5,490 nt of DNA, from contig JAJFIM010000157.1 in the NCBI GenBank assembly GCA_021774995.1, forward strand, positions 1 through 5,490. The letters are read 5' to 3'. This DNA comes from Alphaproteobacteria bacterium. GTDB taxonomy: Bacteria; Pseudomonadota; Alphaproteobacteria; SMXP01. This document shows positions 5,161 through 5,490 of the stretch, in pieces. The notes below the pieces were generated by a model, which saw nothing but the letters and a program-made list of their open reading frames with translations, did no database searches and was not told the origin of the DNA. The translations under genes and the position numbers were made by a program. Each line of letters opens with the position of its first letter. The stretch's first letter is position 1.

Positions 5161-5490
5161 ATGGCGCGCAAAAAAATCGGATTGATCGGAGCAGGACAGA
5201 TCGGCGGCACCTTGGCGCATCTGGCGGGCCTGAAAGAAATGGGCGATGTGGTGCTTTTTGACATTGCTGAAGGCTTGCCCCAGGGAAAAGCGCTCGATCT
5301 TTATCAATCCTCGCCGGTGGCGGGTTATGACGCGGCCTTTTCCGGCACCCAGGATTACGCCGATATGGCGGGCGCCGATGTGATCATCGTGACGGCCGGC
5401 GTGCCGCGTAAACCGGGGATGAGCCGCGACGATCTGGTGGAGATCAATCTCAAAGTCATGAAGGCGGTGGGCGAGGGCATTAAAACCCAC
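5161..5490 (+). CDS. mdh: Malate dehydrogenase, N-terminal part (cut by window edge)
   Basis: This is the first 110 codons of an NAD-dependent malate dehydrogenase of the lactate-dehydrogenase-like class common in Alphaproteobacteria; the gene continues past the right edge. It oxidises malate to oxaloacetate in the TCA cycle, in the cytoplasm. The dinucleotide fold opens with IGLIGAGQIGG (6-16). Asp34 in VLFDI ends the second strand and favours NAD over NADP. LYQSSPV (47-53) is characteristic of this class. VTAGVPRKPGMSRDDL (77-92) is the mobile loop over the active site, with substrate-binding arginines expected at Arg83 and Arg89. The ATG has AAGGA 10 bases upstream. It follows zapE by 109 bases on the same strand; sucCD and sucAB often lie next in this order of genes. 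Confidence 0.96.
   Translation, partial: MARKKIGLIGAGQIGGTLAHLAGLKEMGDVVLFDIAEGLPQGKALDLYQSSPVAGYDAAFSGTQDYADMAGADVIIVTAGVPRKPGMSRDDLVEINLKVMKAVGEGIKTH

Noticed and set aside
5137..5490. Minus-strand open frame opposite mdh
   Set aside because: The plus-strand frame encodes unmistakable malate dehydrogenase motifs, so this is an antisense shadow.

Overview
The window reads as ordinary chromosomal DNA of an alphaproteobacterium. The evidence is the gene order zapE (AFG1-type ATPase) followed by mdh, which in many Alphaproteobacteria opens the mdh-sucCD-sucAB TCA-cycle block, together with fairly GC-rich coding sequence and protein sequences of alphaproteobacterial type. I cannot name the order or genus from this sequence. 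There are no rRNA or tRNA genes, no CRISPR array, no insertion sequence and no phage gene.

The left half is transcribed leftward. From right to left it holds a cysteine synthase (cysK-like, 1902-2903), a membrane-anchored protein with two sirohydrochlorin-chelatase (CbiX)-like domains (499-1773), and the first 97 codons of an MFS transporter cut by the window edge (1-292). The gaps between them are 128 and 206 bases, so shared transcription is possible but not shown.

The right half is transcribed rightward. It holds a short-type serine O-acetyltransferase (cysE, 3075-3758) ending in an intrinsic terminator, then zapE (3879-5051), then the first 110 codons of malate dehydrogenase (mdh, from 5161 to the edge). 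An 82-base inverted repeat fills most of the zapE-mdh gap.

The main theme is cysteine synthesis. cysE makes O-acetylserine and the divergent cysK-like enzyme converts it, with sulfide, to cysteine. They share a 171-base divergent control region that carries a perfect 6-6-6 inverted repeat. The chelatase-like protein next to cysK could link to siroheme, the sulfite reductase cofactor, but its membrane anchor, its Met/His-rich segments and its lack of the usual second metal-binding His make that role uncertain. It is the least conventional gene here. I found no convincing new multi-gene system.
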